From contig CP036432.1 in assembly GCA_007753675.1 (NCBI GenBank), positions 8,744,233 through 8,808,232 of the forward strand: 64,000 nucleotides of DNA, written 5' to 3'. The DNA comes from Stieleria magnilauensis. Lineage in GTDB: Bacteria > Planctomycetota > Planctomycetia > Pirellulales > Pirellulaceae. Made by a program: the position numbers and the translations under genes. The notes below the pieces were generated by a model that did no database searches, was not told the DNA's origin, and saw only the letters and a list, made by a program, of their open reading frames with translations. Positions 37,461-45,638 of the stretch are shown here, one piece after another (the first letter of the stretch is position 1; the number at the start of each line of letters is the position of its first letter).

Positions 37461-37608
37461 CTTTTCCAGACCATCCGCTTTAGAAGTCTCTGGCACGCAG
37501 TTCATCAGCGCTGTGCAGGTAACGGCGTCTGCATCTCATGGGTGCACTTCCGACATCCAAAGCCGCTCGACTCCCCAATAACGGCGCTTCGTGTGTTCGC
37601 TCGGTTTT

Positions 37609-37851
37609 GTCTTTCAGTAAAAGAAATACCCCCTCGACCACACGACGCGCGCCACTGGGAAGTCATGCGCCCGCGGATCACACAACGGGCCACAAGAGAT
37701 CAAGACGGCGACCGCATCAAGACGCTGACGACCTGCGGCCAGAGGATTCAAATAGCTGGCGTCAGCCTGACGCCTCGGAGCCCCACGCAACGCCGCCCAT
37801 CGCCACCACACGTCAACCGTCGATGCGGAACGCGATTCGACAAATTTCAAC
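37609..37851 (+). repeat. 243-bp direct repeat, copy 1
   Basis: Aligns without net gaps to 39493-39735, from GTCTTTCA to TTCAAC. The right end meets the point where the ArsR-like frame is cut. It has no clear coding content. Confidence 0.85.
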
Positions 37852-37977
37852 AGTGGACCTATCCCCTCCGATCGCCTCGGTCAGATCACAAACACACACC
37901 TCATCATGCTCGGAAGGGAGATCAACCAGTTCCAGCCGAGCAGGGTGCGGGAGCGCTTTGAGTACTTTGGCGTCACT
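37849..37977 (-). pseudogene. ArsR-family regulator remnant
   Basis: The frame reads DAKVLKALPHPARLELVDL, then VCVCDLTEAIGGDRSTV, the winged-helix core of ArsR/SmtB metal-responsive repressors. Similarity stops abruptly after STV, where the family continues into the recognition helix. The stop of similarity falls on the end of the 243-bp repeat at 37851. Upstream residues (from 38100) do not look like an ArsR N-terminus. A truncated, non-functional gene is the simplest view. Confidence 0.65.
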
Positions 37978-38304
37978 TTCGCATTTGTCTCTGTCGTCTT
38001 TGCCCCTACTGATTCTCTCTCGGCCCTTGCACACTTGCGTTTTTAGCCAAAGCGACACGGGACCAAAATACCGAGCGAGTGCCGTGCCGTTGCAAGCCAC
38101 TACCCACCCATCGCCCGCCGGATTGCATCGTGTCGAGCGGTTCGCATCGAACGGGAGATAAGCGCCGGATCTTACCAGTGGGACAGGCTCCCAGGCTGTC
38201 GTTCCGACGTTAACAAGCTGGAAGCCTATCCCTCTTATTTGTGTTCGTCGCTTAGTCGACGAAACTCAGCAATTCGTGCTGATCGATCGGTTGCAACGCG
38301 TTGC
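37978..38304. other. Intergenic region
   Basis: About 330 bp between the ArsR remnant and the isomerase gene. Only overlapping short frames without recognisable content are present. Confidence 0.4.
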
Positions 38305-39237
38305 TCATGCCAGGGCCTTTCTAAGGCTGAGATTGCTTTGACGATGGGCTTGGACGGCGGAAAGCTGATTGGGTGACTGCTCTTCGACAGCCTGCTCCAA
38401 CACCAGATGCGGATGGATCGATTGGTCATCCAGATAGTCAAACAAACGGGTGTAATCGATGTCGCCCTGCATCGCGAACGATTCGGACCAGACTCCGCCG
38501 TTTGATTGACGCAGGTGCAGCTCAACGATCCGGCCATGGTAGTGAGTCAACACGTCAAAGACAGCAACTTCCGAATCACCGCAACCGCGGAACACCCAAT
38601 GAGCGTCCAGACAAAACTTCACATTGTCTGGGTCGCTTTCCGTCAGCATGTGGTGAAACTCACGGCCGCCTTGCCTGAATTCCGCGTCATGGTTGTGATA
38701 AGCCAAAGTGAGCCCGAGATTGCGCAGTTCCGCACCCAGCAAATCAAGTGACTTGGCTTGCAACCGCAACTGAGCATCGTTCTTGTCTTCCAGTCCACCC
38801 CACCGAATCGGCGATGGGTTAGTCACGACGATCCTCGTCCCCAGTGGCTTGGCTTTGGTCGCGATCTCTAAGACACTCGCAATGCTCTCGTCTACTCTCG
38901 CAGCGTCATGCAGCACACTGTTGACGTAGATCGACCGCATCTCCAATTGATGGGTCCGCAATCGCTCTTCCAGGCCGACAAGCTCTTGGGCCTTTTCGAC
39001 GATCGGCTCGTAGCCCGTAATACCGGTCGCTGCGATGTCGCTTAGCAAGGGATCCGTGTGTCGTTCAAATTTGCGATTCGCTCGCCGCGCGAACGTGAGC
39101 CAGGGGTAGGTGTTGGTAGCGATATGACGCGTCGATGGGTCGATGTTCGCAAGTGCCGCTGACGGGCGAGTCAAAGCCGCCAGAGCCAATGTCGTCCCAC
39201 AGCGGCCGAGCATCTGCCTGCGTGTGTGCTTCATCAT
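38305..39237 (-). CDS. Tat-exported sugar phosphate isomerase/epimerase-like protein
   Basis: The 310-aa protein has a twin-arginine signal (TRRQMLGRCGTTLALAALTRPSAALA) followed by a xylose-isomerase-like TIM barrel. Probable metal-site segments are LTLAYHNHDAEFR, VKFCLDAHWVFRGCGD and IVELHLRQSNGG, with a final Glu in HPHLVLEQA. Planctomycetes encode many such exported barrels; substrates are unknown, probably sugar derivatives. It lies between the two copies of the 243-bp repeat. A second possible start is the next Met codon. Confidence 0.85.
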   Translation of the reverse strand: MMKHTRRQMLGRCGTTLALAALTRPSAALANIDPSTRHIATNTYPWLTFARRANRKFERHTDPLLSDIAATGITGYEPIVEKAQELVGLEERLRTHQLEMRSIYVNSVLHDAARVDESIASVLEIATKAKPLGTRIVVTNPSPIRWGGLEDKNDAQLRLQAKSLDLLGAELRNLGLTLAYHNHDAEFRQGGREFHHMLTESDPDNVKFCLDAHWVFRGCGDSEVAVFDVLTHYHGRIVELHLRQSNGGVWSESFAMQGDIDYTRLFDYLDDQSIHPHLVLEQAVEEQSPNQLSAVQAHRQSNLSLRKALA

Positions 39238-39492
39238 TTTGCTTCCTTATTCCCCACGCGAACCGTTCCAATGTCAACTCTCGGGCCGCTCGAACCCCTG
39301 GCGGCTTGGCCGATCGAGCAAACCGAGGACCGTTGCGTCACCAGCAAAACGCTCGGCCTTCGGATTCCATTCTAGCGACCGAGCGAACATCCGGCAGGGA
39401 TTCTGATTCGACATCGAATCTCAATTGGCATACCCCTGACTCCAACGGACTGCAACAGCGAAACAAACAGATTGTCGTCGATGACGGGTTCA

Positions 39493-39735
39493 GTCTTTCA
39501 ACAAAAGAAAAACACCACGGACCACACGACGCAAGTCACGGGGGAGTCATGCGCCTGCGGATCACACAATGGGCCATGAGAGATCAAGACGACTGCCGCA
39601 CCAAGACGCTGACGACCTGCGGCCAGAGGATTCATGAAGCTGGCGTCAGCCCTACAACCCTGAGTCCCACCTAACCCGACCTACCGTGACCGCACATCAA
39701 CCGCCGAAGCGGAAAGCAATTCGATGAAGTTCAAC
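39493..39735 (+). repeat. 243-bp direct repeat, copy 2, abutting the cassette array
   Basis: Second copy of 37609-37851. Its last bases TTCAAC form the outer core of the leftmost attC-like site, so the repeat ends exactly where the array begins. Confidence 0.85.
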
Positions 39736-39815
39736 GGTAGTGATCACGTGGTCGCCGCGAACGACTTGCCACTTCAATAAACTCAATTCGGCGGCTCACA
39801 TGCATCGTCTGGTTC
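39732..39815 (-). repeat. attC-like site 1 (distal end of array)
   Basis: Core CAAC/GTTC; stem boxes GTGAT/ACGAT, CACGTG/CATGTG and TCGCCG/CCGCCG, with the conserved extrahelical G. The less perfect pairing and the CAAC core fit the last site of an array joined to chromosomal DNA. It overlaps the toxin stop. Confidence 0.8.
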
Positions 39816-40115
39816 GCCGTCTGATGGAGGAGACGTTGGTAGGGTCATCGATCCATGAATCACAGCAAGTATACGAACCTCGCCGGGCAGTACTTGATGT
39901 ATGATCCGATATGAGTCGGAGAATACTTCGCGAATGTCTTTACGTCCGTATTCGGGAACAACGGATCCGGAGTACGGGAAATCGATGAGCTGTGGCTCAG
40001 GGCGAGCGAAAATTCGCTCTGCGACCGCAGAAGCGAACTCTGGAGAAGATTGAGCAATGTAGTCGTGGACACCAATCAATTGATCCGTCGCCCTTTCGGT
40101 CCAGCGGAGCTTCAT
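39783..40115 (-). CDS. RelE/ParE-family toxin
   Basis: The 110-aa protein matches the ParE/RelE fold: MKLRWTERATDQLIGVHDYIAQSSPEFASAVAERI, then a strand-rich C-terminal half with REVFSDSYRIIHQVLPGEVRILAVIHG. ParE-type toxins inhibit gyrase; RelE types cut mRNA; the subgroup cannot be fixed here. The last 12 residues (GEPDDACEPPN) are encoded by the attC-like site. Its start overlaps the antitoxin stop by four bases. It is carried in a cassette bounded by cores at 39732 and 40402. Confidence 0.9.
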   Translation of the reverse strand: MKLRWTERATDQLIGVHDYIAQSSPEFASAVAERIFARPEPQLIDFPYSGSVVPEYGRKDIREVFSDSYRIIHQVLPGEVRILAVIHGSMTLPTSPPSDGEPDDACEPPN

Positions 40116-40321
40116 TTGGATGCATTCGCTTTAGCCGCATCCAGCCGTTTGCGAACATCTGACGTTTCAAGAAGCCGCCCAGCCTCAGCGTCTGCCAACC
40201 CAAGTTCGACTTGTTGACGGACAAAAAGGTGATACTGCACACGCTCCCACGTCACGTCGTCAGGAAGACCCTGAAGAATGGACGAAGCGGCTTGTTTTAC
40301 GGTTTCTGGTTCGCTTTGCAT
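40112..40321 (-). CDS. Antitoxin of the ParE-type module
   Basis: The 69-aa protein is encoded just upstream of the toxin gene with a 4-bp ATGA overlap, the usual antitoxin-first order. It contains DDVTWERVQYHLFVRQQVELGLADAEAGRLLE and SDVRKRLDAAK, a pattern found in small antitoxins paired with RelE/ParE toxins. It should bind the toxin and repress the operon. Its ATG is at 40321; the region to the core at 40406 leaves room for its own promoter. Confidence 0.85.
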   Translation of the reverse strand: MQSEPETVKQAASSILQGLPDDVTWERVQYHLFVRQQVELGLADAEAGRLLETSDVRKRLDAAKANASK

Positions 40322-40398
40322 TTTTTCGCTCGCCGTTGAGTGTCGGTTGACATTTTAGCGTGCGGCCGGAGGGGAGGCAATCAATGCCGACCCCTGCC

Positions 40399-40406
40399 GG
40401 CGAACG
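40399..40406 (-). repeat. Isolated cassette core (5' end of the toxin-antitoxin cassette)
   Basis: GGCGAACG here is the reverse complement partner of the outer core of attC-like site 1 (GGTTCGCC at 39811), as in other cassettes. No paired right arm follows, so the neighbouring attC-like site has been lost. Confidence 0.6.
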
Positions 40407-40689
40407 AATTGCGATCGATCCGCGCATGCGGAGGAACGGGGAGAGATCGGACGTCAACACTTTGTCGGCCTTCATTGGGGCCGCTGAGGGGACTCGATTA
40501 GAACGGACCCTGCCAGTGCGTGCCAGCGTTTAAGTCCCAAGCGAATTCGAGTTGACCGGACAAGCTTCATTGCTTGTGCGTAGAACGCCGGTCCACGCAG
40601 CGTTACGCCAGCGGCGTGCCACATCAAAACTTGGGGTCGCGTGAGCGCACCCCAAGATCTGGGACCACCTCGTCGCTAACCCCAACGGG
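40407..40689. other. Non-coding stretch at broken part of the array
   Basis: Contains no recognisable gene or complete attC-like site. From about 40603 it is the left part of the R3 repeat. Confidence 0.5.
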
Positions 40690-40820
40690 ATTGCATAAAA
40701 CGGTTGCCCGCCCCGCTTCACCATTTGCGCCGTCCATTCCACCCGACGCCAATCCTCCACGCCAACTCGATGCCCTCATCCCGGAGGGATCACAGCGAGT
40801 AGCCGGAGGTCAGCGCAGCG
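40690..40820 (+). repeat. Intergenic repeat R3, copy 3 (split by IS4-type element)
   Basis: Matches 37310-37445 and continues at 42520-42538 after the insertion sequence, so the element landed inside the repeat. Confidence 0.85.
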
Positions 40821-42519
40821 CTTAGGTTTGACCACATCTTTTTGTTTGCCGGCGGATGTGTCGAGTTGGCGCGGCTGTGAAACCAATTGTTGATCTTTGT
40901 AAATGAGTCAAGCTTGGTAAGGTTGATCTGGTAATTTGGCGATGCCTGGAGTTTTTTCCCTGTGGGAACCGTGGCGTGGAACACACGCTGCGATTGATTC
41001 GCGACGGCGGGTTGAGATGGTTGCTGGTGACGGAATGGCTACCAGCACTCGTATCACGGAAGGCCCCCCATGGTTTTGCCCCTGCAGACATTTGGACAAG
41101 TCAACTTTGCCAACGCTCAACTCGGCGACAAACGTAGAACAAATCGTCTCGTACAACTCGCTGACTCGATGGCTCGACGACCAAGTGGAACATTGCCACA
41201 GAAATTCAATAGCCCCAAAGACCTCAGGGCTTTCTACCGGTTGATGGACCGTGACCAGGTGACGCATGAGGCAATTCTCGCATCTCATCGTGAGGCAACC
41301 TGTCTCAAGATCAAGCAAATCAGAGGCCCAGTCCTGATTCTTCATGATGCCACCGAGCTGGATTTTACCAATCACAAGTCACTTTCCGATGACATGGGCC
41401 AAATTGGCAACGGCAATCGCCGTGGGTACATCGCGCAAAACAGCTTGGCCGTGAACCCGAAAACACGGCAAGTAATTGGATTGTACAATCAGGTTTTGCA
41501 CCATCGGGAGGATGCTCCCAAAGACGAACTGACCGCTCAGAAACGCAAGCGTGAATCACGAGAGAGTCGATTGTGGTTGCGCGGTGCCGATCCACTGGCT
41601 AACAGCGAGAAACTCGTTGATGTTTGTGATCGAGGAGCTGACACGTTCGAGTTCCTCGAACATGAATTGGCCAGCGGCCGTAGGTTCGTCATTCGTGCCT
41701 CTCATAATCGGGCGATCATTCCTGGACATGGCGATCAAGGCAGTAGCGATCAAGCCTGTTACCTTCGCAACTATGCTGCCAGCCTTCCGCCAGCAGGACA
41801 CTGGACGTTATCGGTAACGAGCAAAGTCGACAAGAAAGTACGGGTTCGCAAAGGCAAAAAGAAATCAGCCAATCGACGGGCTCGTGAGGCGAAGATGGCT
41901 GTCTCATTTGCCCCGGTTCAAATCAAACCACCCGCGAAGAAACTAGGAGAACACGGCAACGATCCGCTTGCCGTCTGGGTTGTTCGAGTCTGGGAAGAAG
42001 ATCCGCCCGCCGGAGAAGAGCGTCTGGAATGGTTTTTGATTACAAACCAACCCGTACTTGATTTTGAAGATGCCTATCAGGTTGTCGGTTGGTACGAATG
42101 TCGCTGGATCATTGAAGAGTATCACAAAGGGATGAAAACAGGATGTAGCATTGAGAGCCCGCAATTCACTAGCGAAGAACGTCTGCAGCCAGCGATCGCT
42201 TTGATTTCAGTGGTGGCGTTGACTCTGCTGCAAATGCGTGATGCCAGTCGTCGTTGGGACGCAAAGAAACGCAAAGCGACCGAAGTTATCTGCAGCGACT
42301 ACGTGAGTGTGCTGAGCGCTTGGCGACATGGCCAAATCAAACCCGACTGGTCAATTCACGATTTCTTCTATGCACTGGCGAGACTCGGCGGTCATCAGAA
42401 CCGCAAATCCGATCACCCACCGGGATGGCAAACGATTTGGCGAGGCTGGAACGACCTCCAAGCGATGCTCTGCGGCGTTGACGCAATGAAGATTGTAAAA
42501 AGATGTGGTCAAACCTAAG
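40821..42519 (+). mobile_element. IS4-family (Tn5/IS50-like) insertion sequence
   Basis: 1699 bp with perfect 23-bp terminal inverted repeats beginning CTTAGGTTTGACC, flanked by the 8-bp target duplication GCGCAGCG (40813-40820 and 42520-42527). It contains one transposase gene. The intact ends, intact frame and target duplication show a recent insertion. Confidence 0.95.
41070..42518 (+). CDS. IS4-family transposase, Tn5-like
   Basis: The 482-aa protein has the Tn5 group layout: N-terminal ANAQLGDKRRTNRLVQLADSMA, DDE residues D in ILHDATELDF, D in LVDVCDRGADTFEFL and E in YECRWIIEEYHKGMKTG (the YREK box). It cuts and pastes DNA through a hairpin intermediate. ATG 41070 follows GGAAGG. The stop codon TAA is part of the right terminal inverted repeat, so the last residues KRCGQT are encoded by the IS end. 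Confidence 0.95.
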   Translation: MVLPLQTFGQVNFANAQLGDKRRTNRLVQLADSMARRPSGTLPQKFNSPKDLRAFYRLMDRDQVTHEAILASHREATCLKIKQIRGPVLILHDATELDFTNHKSLSDDMGQIGNGNRRGYIAQNSLAVNPKTRQVIGLYNQVLHHREDAPKDELTAQKRKRESRESRLWLRGADPLANSEKLVDVCDRGADTFEFLEHELASGRRFVIRASHNRAIIPGHGDQGSSDQACYLRNYAASLPPAGHWTLSVTSKVDKKVRVRKGKKKSANRRAREAKMAVSFAPVQIKPPAKKLGEHGNDPLAVWVVRVWEEDPPAGEERLEWFLITNQPVLDFEDAYQVVGWYECRWIIEEYHKGMKTGCSIESPQFTSEERLQPAIALISVVALTLLQMRDASRRWDAKKRKATEVICSDYVSVLSAWRHGQIKPDWSIHDFFYALARLGGHQNRKSDHPPGWQTIWRGWNDLQAMLCGVDAMKIVKRCGQT

Positions 42520-42538
42520 GCGCAGCGCCACCTCCGGG

Positions 42539-43904
42539 GGGCCTGTCCAAAACTTTGTGTCACCGGTTCAGTTGTTTAGTATCGGTGGCTCGGCGGCAGG
42601 CGGTCCTCAAAGAGGATTGCAAAGTGGTTGAGTGCTTGCTTCCAATACTTGATCGGGCGGGTCCAGCGTTTGGATGCCTCCATGATCGCCATATAGATCA
42701 ACTTGGTTGCTGAGTCCTGGCTCGGGTAGATCTTGCGGTTCTTAGTAAACTTGCGAATCGTGCTGTTGACCGACTCGATTGCGTTGGTCGTGTAGATCAC
42801 CTTACGAATCTCGGGCGGGAAGTCAAACAGTGTGATGATGTCCGTCCACTTATTTCGCCACTGCCGCGAGATCGTCGGATACTTCTTGTCCCATTTCTCC
42901 GAGAACCGCTCCAGTTCGCTTTCAGCCTCTTCGGTTGTCGATGCGCGGTAGATTGATTTTAGATCACCTGCGACTGCCTTGCTGTCTTCATGCGAGACGT
43001 AGCGAAGGGCGGCGCGAACCAGGTGCACCAAGCAAAGCTGAATTCGAGCTTGTGGAAAGGCGGCTCGAATGGCTTCGGGGAACCCGGCAAGGCCGTCGAC
43101 ACAGCATACGAAGATGTCGGAAAGTCCGCGGTTTTTCAGGTCGGTTAAGCAGTTCAACCAGAATTTCGCCCCCTCGGTTTCAGCGATCCAGAGGCCCAAG
43201 AGCTCTTTCTTACCATCCAGATTGATTCCCAAAGCAACGTAAATCGTGTGGGGGCTGACCTTGGCCGATGCACCCCGAACGTTGACGACGATCCCATCGA
43301 AATAGACGATCGGACACACCGGATCGAGACGCCTCGACTGCCAAGTCTTTAGCTCGGCTTCCAGGTCCTCGGTGACGCTAGCGATCAGCGTTGGTGAAAC
43401 ATCCACGCCGTAGAGGTCTTTGACGATCTGCTGGATGTCGCGGGTGGTCAATCCTTTTGCGTAGAGGGCCAGGATTTTGTCATCGAATCCATCAATGCGA
43501 CGCCGGTGCTTTTCAATGATCTTCGGCTCAAACGTCGAGTCTCGATCCCGAGGTGTTTCGATCTCCAGTTCCCCAAAGTCACCCTTGAGCTTCTTTGAAG
43601 AATGTCCGTTGCGACAGTTGTTTCGTTTTTCTTTGGAAGGCGTGCTGCCGGAGGCCGGTTCGGATTGTTCTTGATCGAGATGGTGATCGAGTTCGGAGTT
43701 GAGCATCGTTTCGATGCCCGACTTCATCATTGTTTTGACCAATGCATTCAATTCACCGATGCTCGAAGCATTGCGAGCAAATTCAGCAGCAAGTTGTTCG
43801 ACTTGCTCTTTCGTCTTGGAATCCATGGGAAGGGGCTCCTGCAGGAGAAGGTGTTTGGGTCAGCTTACAGTTATTGCTGGCAAACACAAAATTCCTGACA
43901 GGCC
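42539..43904 (-). mobile_element. IS256-family insertion sequence, copy 1
   Basis: 1366 bp with imperfect terminal repeats (GGGCCTGTCC... and ...TGACAGGCC). It matches copy 2 almost exactly but has no target duplication: flanks read CCTCCGGG on the left and CTTCCATT on the right. Its right edge falls within an attC-like site and only half of that site remains, suggesting an adjacent deletion or recombination. Confidence 0.93.
42576..43826 (-). CDS. IS256-family (Mutator-like) transposase, copy 1
   Basis: The 416-aa protein has the IS256 DDE pattern: D in VYFDGIVVNVRG, D in FVCCVDGLAGFPEAI, CLVHLVRAALRYV, and E in TTNAIESVNSTIRK. It transposes by a copy-paste circle mechanism. It differs from the copy at 54332 by one visible residue (Ser3 instead of Thr), so the copies are recent relatives. 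Confidence 0.97.
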   Translation of the reverse strand: MDSKTKEQVEQLAAEFARNASSIGELNALVKTMMKSGIETMLNSELDHHLDQEQSEPASGSTPSKEKRNNCRNGHSSKKLKGDFGELEIETPRDRDSTFEPKIIEKHRRRIDGFDDKILALYAKGLTTRDIQQIVKDLYGVDVSPTLIASVTEDLEAELKTWQSRRLDPVCPIVYFDGIVVNVRGASAKVSPHTIYVALGINLDGKKELLGLWIAETEGAKFWLNCLTDLKNRGLSDIFVCCVDGLAGFPEAIRAAFPQARIQLCLVHLVRAALRYVSHEDSKAVAGDLKSIYRASTTEEAESELERFSEKWDKKYPTISRQWRNKWTDIITLFDFPPEIRKVIYTTNAIESVNSTIRKFTKNRKIYPSQDSATKLIYMAIMEASKRWTRPIKYWKQALNHFAILFEDRLPPSHRY

Positions 43905-43955
43905 CTTCCATTGTCAAAAACGGCGACTCCGCGACTTCGGTTCATCGCATGGTTC
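43905..43955 (-). repeat. attC-like half site (truncated by IS256)
   Basis: Only the right arm is left: core GAAC on the complement, boxes GCGAT, AACCGA and TCGCGG, with the extrahelical G. The left arm is replaced by the end of IS256. Outer bases match the core at 44407, closing one cassette. Confidence 0.8.
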
Positions 43956-44369
43956 GCTGGCTTCTTCCGGTATCAGTTGAAGAATGATGTCCCATTCTAC
44001 GAGTCGTTCCATGATGGGTAAGTCAATGCCAATAGTCTGATCGATCTTTCCGCAGTATGCACGCAACCAAAACCTGCAATTCATCGCACGGAGCGATTTC
44101 AGGAAGTCAGCCTTGTCGTATAGCAAGTTGGTGACGTGCCAGATGTGCTCAGAAATTGAGTTAACCGGACCAACGTAGGTCGATGGATCTAGCGTGATCC
44201 GCCATTCGCAAGTTCGACGGCTGTCGTTGAACGTTAGTTCGCTTTCGGTGATCGGCAAACCGCTCAGTTGCAGAAATATCGCGACGTGCTCATCGGTGAA
44301 CGAGCAGTCCGTAAAGACGAAAAACCGAAGGTCGCCAATCTGAGTTGAGTTCATGAGAACAAGCCACAT
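43914..44369 (-). CDS. Cassette protein, DUF4279-like
   Basis: The 151-aa product shows a pattern like DUF4279: LQLSGLPITESELTF, CEWRITLDPS, a central ISEHIWHVTNLLYDKADFLKSL and GIDLPIMERLVEWDIILQL. These small cytoplasmic proteins have no known role and are common in mobile and cassette DNA. The C-terminal tail (EPCDEPKSRSRRF) is read from the attC-like site. Starts at 44369 or 44354 are both ATG; I give the longer. The gene is oriented like all other cassette genes. Confidence 0.65.
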   Translation of the reverse strand: MWLVLMNSTQIGDLRFFVFTDCSFTDEHVAIFLQLSGLPITESELTFNDSRRTCEWRITLDPSTYVGPVNSISEHIWHVTNLLYDKADFLKSLRAMNCRFWLRAYCGKIDQTIGIDLPIMERLVEWDIILQLIPEEASEPCDEPKSRSRRF

Positions 44370-44406
44370 GTCCTTCCGAAAAACAGCTCAGCACAACGAG
44401 TCCAGC

Positions 44407-44492
44407 GAACGTTGCGGATCACGCGGTCGCCGCGAGTGATCCTCCACTTGAAGAACCACGACTCGGCGACTCGTCGTGCATCCGATTGTTAC
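44407..44492 (-). repeat. attC-like site 2
   Basis: Core GAAC/GTTA; boxes CGGAT/CGGAT and TCGCCG/TCGCCG pair. The outer bases of the right core are GTAAC and match TAACG at 44996, a paired deviation from GAAC. Confidence 0.85.
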
Positions 44493-44530
44493 CCGCTTCG
44501 TACGACGGTTGGCGGCAGGACGTGCCGTCA

Positions 44531-44971
44531 TCATCCACCATTTGGTATAGGCTTGCAATCGCAGTCGTCGCTGTCCGCAAGGCCATCCCAGCACCAAAGA
44601 AAGTCAGAGCAGCCTCCATCCACGAGTGATGCGTGTGTATCAGTCGCAACGTCTTGAATTTGCAGGGGTGTCGCAAGCACAGCCGATCCGAAGATCCGAC
44701 GAATCCAGCCGGGATATCGTGCTGGTGCAATCTGGAGTATCCATCGTCGATCATCTCCATGGTAACGAGAAACAACGATGTCGATGTGTGCGTGTTGGTG
44801 AACGAGGGGAATCAGAAATCCAGCGTCCCTCCAAACGTCAATCTCACCGATCGCCCATCCGCGTGATGTTAACCCATCAGCGATTAGGTGAGCAAATGAC
44901 TCGCCGCGTAAGTGGTCGCTAATTGATTCGGGCTCGTCTCCGTGAAACGTTGCATTCTGAGATCGAGCCAT
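44531..44971 (-). CDS. Hypothetical cassette protein
   Basis: The 146-aa soluble protein has no motif I can name. It contains GDEPESISDHLRGESFAHLIADGLTSRGW at the N-terminus and a Trp/Asp-rich C-terminus (FLWCWDGLADSDD). I believe related proteins occur in other bacterial genomes as small orphan genes. ATG 44971 lies 25 bp from the cassette start, leaving little space for a promoter of its own. Confidence 0.7.
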   Translation of the reverse strand: MARSQNATFHGDEPESISDHLRGESFAHLIADGLTSRGWAIGEIDVWRDAGFLIPLVHQHAHIDIVVSRYHGDDRRWILQIAPARYPGWIRRIFGSAVLATPLQIQDVATDTHASLVDGGCSDFLWCWDGLADSDDCDCKPIPNGG

Positions 44972-44995
44972 GCGTTCACTTGGCTTGCTGTCGGG

Positions 44996-45079
44996 TAACG
45001 GTAGACATAACCGAGCGGCGGCAAAAGACCGACCACTTCAAAAACGACGACTCCGCCGCTTCGGTTCATGTCATGGTTC
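44996..45079 (-). repeat. attC-like site 3
   Basis: Core TAAC/GTTC; boxes ACAT/ACAT, AACCGA/AACCGA and GCGGCGG/GCGGCGG pair with extrahelical G and A. Confidence 0.88.
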
Positions 45080-45160
45080 CGCCATTGTATCGGTTCAGTT
45101 GCCAACTGGAATCTGACGCGATGCAGGCCACACACCCAGACCTAACGTTTGATTTCGGGT

Positions 45161-45469
45161 TCAGGGCGTGAGAGACCACATTGGTTCATTGGTTATAGGG
45201 CGCCCGGTACCAACGGCCGATTCAATTGCGATCAACGGAAAGTAGAGTGTTGTCAGTGAATAGTGCGTCCATCGCCAGTTTTCACCATCACCCGGAAGCG
45301 CAAACCATACACCGTCTATTTCCCGTTCGTCAGCGTTTGCAAACGCACGGCGTGAAGCAACGACGTACGACGAAATGTAGACGATAATTAGAAGCATCCA
45401 AATGGTACGGCGGCGATACCAGGGAACTGGCGCTGACGTCCCGCGCGATCTTGGTACGTAAGGATTCAT
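45161..45469 (-). CDS. Small membrane cassette protein, unknown
   Basis: The 102-aa product has a basic N-terminus (MNPYVPRSRG...WYRRR), one clear membrane span (TIWMLLIIVYISSYVVA) and a second weaker hydrophobic stretch (SLTTLYFPLIAIESAVG). No domain is recognised. It lies in the cassette between cores 44996 and 45516. Confidence 0.65.
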   Translation of the reverse strand: MNPYVPRSRGTSAPVPWYRRRTIWMLLIIVYISSYVVASRRAFANADEREIDGVWFALPGDGENWRWTHYSLTTLYFPLIAIESAVGTGRPITNEPMWSLTP

Positions 45470-45515
45470 GTTTCACGCGTTGCCAGGAATCGGCGAAGAG
45501 CTCAGCTTGTTGGCG

Positions 45516-45638
45516 GAACGTCCACGATCACGTGGTTCGCGGACCATTGGTTTGGTGTTTGTATCGGTTTGCTTCGCCGCCGAAGTGTGAACGTTGACCA
45601 TCGAGACGACGAGCGAACTCACGTGCATCGATTGGTTC
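45516..45638 (-). repeat. attC-like site 4 (long loop)
   Basis: Core GAAC/GTTC; boxes ACGAT/TCGAT, CACGTG/CACGTG and TTCGC/TTCGC. The loop is longer than usual, giving 123 bp. Confidence 0.85.

Larger units (their letters stand above)
36866..37608. other. Repeat-rich intergenic stretch
   Basis: About 740 bp of non-coding DNA. It contains two copies of an intergenic repeat (36895-37046 and 37310-37460, sharing AGCGAGTAGCC and the run around TTGCGCCG), and between them a REP-like palindrome at 37082-37200. A 194-aa open frame crosses all of these and is therefore not a gene. Confidence 0.75.

Noticed and set aside
36899..37483. 194-codon plus-strand frame
   Set aside because: It is made of intergenic repeats R3 and a REP palindrome also found elsewhere outside genes.
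37538..38161. 207-codon plus-strand frame
   Set aside because: It overlaps the direct repeat and the antisense of an ArsR remnant and has low-complexity Ser/Arg composition.
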